Source: a virus
Virus record (IMG/VR): IMGVR_UViG_3300009537_000097
Span: 1-31,909 of that record
Length of the DNA: 31,909 nucleotides
Reading direction: 5' to 3' (one strand)
Below the pieces are notes generated by a model. It made no database searches and was not told the origin of the DNA. It was given only the letters and a program-made list of their open reading frames with translations. The translations under genes were made by a program, and so were the position numbers. Positions 30,511-31,909 of the stretch are shown here, piece after piece (the first letter of the stretch is position 1; each line of letters opens with the position of its first letter).

Positions 30511-31166
30511 AACGCCCCTTAATGTTCCTTGCGTTTTTCACCATGCTCACTCTGTCACATGGAGCCGAGCAGCCGCCCTACGATGTCAAAGATCCGGCCG
30601 TCTCCGAGAATTTCAGGGAAATCTATCGCGATGTCGATTCACTTCAGAAAGAGACTTCTGTTCTGACCACCAACACCTCTGGCCAAATCCTTTTAGGCCA
30701 GGGCACCGGCGCTGTTCCGATATGGGGGTTTAGGGGGATTGGAAGAATTTCAGTGGTAGCTGGTACCACAACAGGCTCCACAACATCATCGTCATTTGCG
30801 GCCATGACATCTTCAGCCACAATTACACCCAGTTCAACGGCAAGCCGGATACTGGTAATTGCAAACGGGCGCCTTCACAATAGCGCTGTCCAAACAGATT
30901 CTTGCTATGCCACGTTGTGGAATGTGACAGGCGACTACAATATGGCCGGTTCCAATGGCCGGGCGGAGATTGGGTTCAGCGGGTTCCTTGACGCTTCTGC
31001 AATGGCTACTCCTGCGACATTGCTACACATGGATAGTCCGGCAACAACGTCCCCGGTAACGTATCAAGTGCGTTTAAGGAATAGCGCCGGAGGGATTACC
31101 TGTTCGTGGGGCGGATCGAATTCTGAGCCTGCAATGATTCTAATGGAGGTTTTAACGCCGCCATGA
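30507..31166 (+). CDS. fibre/spike-type protein with signal peptide
   Basis: A 219-residue protein overlapping the giant gene's stop (ATGA). Signal peptide: MKRP, a hydrophobic core LMFLAFFTMLTL and a site at SHG/AE or GA/EQ (about residue 19-20). The mature N-terminus (DPAVSENFREIYRDVDSLQKE) is the short helical virion-attachment segment seen in small phage fibres. The rest is Ser/Thr/Ala-rich beta (SFAAMTSSATITPSSTASRILVIANGRLH, YQVRLRNSAGG), as in receptor-binding heads. It is probably a second, shorter adhesin next to the fibre at 5538. One Cys pair (DSCYA, ITCSW) may form a disulfide after export. Confidence 0.75.
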   Translation: MKRPLMFLAFFTMLTLSHGAEQPPYDVKDPAVSENFREIYRDVDSLQKETSVLTTNTSGQILLGQGTGAVPIWGFRGIGRISVVAGTTTGSTTSSSFAAMTSSATITPSSTASRILVIANGRLHNSAVQTDSCYATLWNVTGDYNMAGSNGRAEIGFSGFLDASAMATPATLLHMDSPATTSPVTYQVRLRNSAGGITCSWGGSNSEPAMILMEVLTPP

Positions 31167-31723
31167 AAAAATTGGTTGTTTTTTTTGTAACGATTCTCAT
31201 TTCGACTTCATCGTGGTCAGACCTTATTGTTTTTTTTGATCCAGTCACCAGCGAAGTCCTGAAAGTTTCTTCGGATGCAAGGCTTGACCCGTCCGAATAC
31301 CAAAGGAATCCAAATTACGTTATTCTTACGCAAGAGTCCGACATGAAAGCTGTCCATGCTTTACGCGAAAATTTACCGGACAGATACCTAAAAAACCAGA
31401 ACGGGTCGATATTGGAAATGACGGCATCCGAAAAAACGCAGTCGGACAATCGATTATTATTATCGGTTCGAGATCAAGCGAAAGCGGTTTTCATGTCTTC
31501 TGAACATGACGGAAATGTATTGAGGGCGATTGTCTTGGTTTTGATTGATGAGATCAATACGTTAAGGAGCCGGGACCGGGACCGGGCGGTGGACGTGGAG
31601 AACGCGACCAGTTTAGCTGATTTGAAATCGCGCTGGGCGTCGCGAAACGCGCTGGACGATCGAACTACATCTCAAGCAAAAACAGCGGTGAAAAATAAAA
31701 TTAACAGCGCTCAATCCGACTGA
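31163..31723 (+). CDS. fibre-associated protein with signal peptide
   Basis: A 186-residue protein coupled to the previous gene by an ATGA overlap. Signal peptide: MKK, a core containing LVVFFVTILI and the site SWS/DL near residue 19. The mature start LIVFFDPVTSEVLKV matches the FFDP-x-T-G/S-E-V opening of small tail proteins. The C-terminal half (MTASEKTQSDNRLLLSVRDQAKAVF, NVLRAIVLVLIDEINTLRSR, LADLKSRW) follows the helical tail-accessory pattern in which LRA-x-x-x-VL-x-DEIN-x-LR is typical. It is probably a fibre-assembly or minor tail protein for the adhesin upstream. Its last 23 bases overlap a minus-strand ORF. Confidence 0.75.
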   Translation: MKKLVVFFVTILISTSSWSDLIVFFDPVTSEVLKVSSDARLDPSEYQRNPNYVILTQESDMKAVHALRENLPDRYLKNQNGSILEMTASEKTQSDNRLLLSVRDQAKAVFMSSEHDGNVLRAIVLVLIDEINTLRSRDRDRAVDVENATSLADLKSRWASRNALDDRTTSQAKTAVKNKINSAQSD

Positions 31724-31829
31724 ATAGCTCAGGGTCCAACGACCTGGCCTCGGACAATAACAGTTTCGGCTCAGCACCGTCAGCGTATTCGTCCATTTCC
31801 CAAAACCCGGCTTCCCGGCAATCTTCCAT
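31701..31829 (-). CDS. short minus-strand ORF, unknown function
   Basis: A 42-residue acidic peptide (MEDCREAGFWEMDEYADGAE and onward) starting at ATG 31829, which overlaps the stop of the minus-strand gene to its right (TAATG), with GGAG about eight bases upstream. Its end overlaps the + strand gene by 23 bases, tail to tail. The junction type and ribosome site support translation; no motif is recognised. Confidence 0.5.
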   Translation of the reverse strand: MEDCREAGFWEMDEYADGAEPKLLLSEARSLDPELFSRIERC

Positions 31830-31909
31830 TACCGCTTCTCCGTAGCCCTGTCCATCCACAATGCCCTGGCTTCGGTACAACCCTTAAGCATTTCCTCGAG
31901 CCGAGCGAT
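31829..31909 (-). CDS. 3' end of a minus-strand gene (partial)
   Basis: The last 26 codons of a gene that enters from beyond the window: IARLEEMLKGCTEARALWMD and a short charged end, stop at 31831-31829. The helical, charged composition and the TAATG overlap with the following ORF suggest a real gene. It shows that transcription switches strand here, probably at the border of another functional module. Confidence 0.55.
   Translation of the reverse strand: MARLEEMLKGCTEARALWMDRATEKR

Noticed and set aside
1-31909. CRISPR arrays, tRNA or rRNA genes, insertion sequences, integrase or attachment sites
   Set aside because: No regularly spaced repeats, cloverleaf-like sequences, transposase motifs or tyrosine/serine recombinase motifs were seen by eye on either strand.

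Overview
The window is the virion-morphogenesis half of a tailed double-stranded DNA phage genome (free phage or prophage). Nearly every gene is on the + strand, packed end to end with ATGA, GTGA and TAATG overlaps and strong AGGAGG-type ribosome binding sites. No tape-measure, sheath or baseplate gene is recognisable, while a portal, a head-tail adaptor and a large nozzle-like protein are present, so a short-tailed (podovirus-type) virion is most likely. The frequent Sec-type signal peptides and one beta-barrel-like protein point to a Gram-negative (diderm) host; the sequence does not let me name it.

Layout. 1-4.8 kb: end of an upstream gene, a DUF1064-type nuclease, small and large terminase, a GroES-like co-chaperonin, an exported protein, a membrane/beta-barrel candidate and small unknown genes, closed by an intrinsic terminator. 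4.9-8.7 kb: DUF1353 protein, a small conserved protein, a long tail fibre with a signal peptide, a fibre-associated small protein and a zinc ribbon. 8.6-9.8 kb: DUF5675 protein, two single-membrane-span proteins (possible lysis genes) and a Cys-rich protein. 9.8-12.8 kb: a conserved small protein, portal, a coiled-coil protein and a zinc ribbon. 12.76-12.93 kb: putative promoter followed at once by a strong terminator. 12.9-16.5 kb: scaffold-like protein, two small proteins, a head protein, the HK97-fold (Mu gpT-like) capsid protein and a basic protein. 16.5-20.3 kb: decoration-like protein, head-tail adaptor and nozzle-like protein, all three with signal peptides. 20.3-30.5 kb: two candidate internal virion proteins and a 2,862-residue polyvalent protein carrying large-polyvalent-protein domains, a RadC/JAMM domain, a second degenerate RadC-like unit and an HEVVH zincin motif. 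30.5-31.7 kb: two more signal-peptide fibre-type proteins. 31.7-31.9 kb: the coding strand switches to minus.

Four things stand out. First, seven proteins that look like virion or virion-associated components carry N-terminal Sec signal peptides (an eighth has an internal one), whereas terminase, portal, scaffold, capsid and polyvalent proteins do not. In the adaptor and nozzle the family-typical N-terminus begins directly after the predicted cleavage site. This suggests that the outer and tail parts of the particle are routed through, or assembled at, the inner membrane. Second, a complete three-zinc-ribbon HNH endonuclease gene lies on the minus strand inside the giant + strand gene, codon-aligned antisense, without breaking that frame. 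Third, the large terminase has no ATG, GTG or TTG start that would include its Walker A motif; an ATC codon behind AAAGGAG is the best candidate. Fourth, the two intrinsic terminators share an AATG loop, and one lies directly downstream of a promoter-like sequence.
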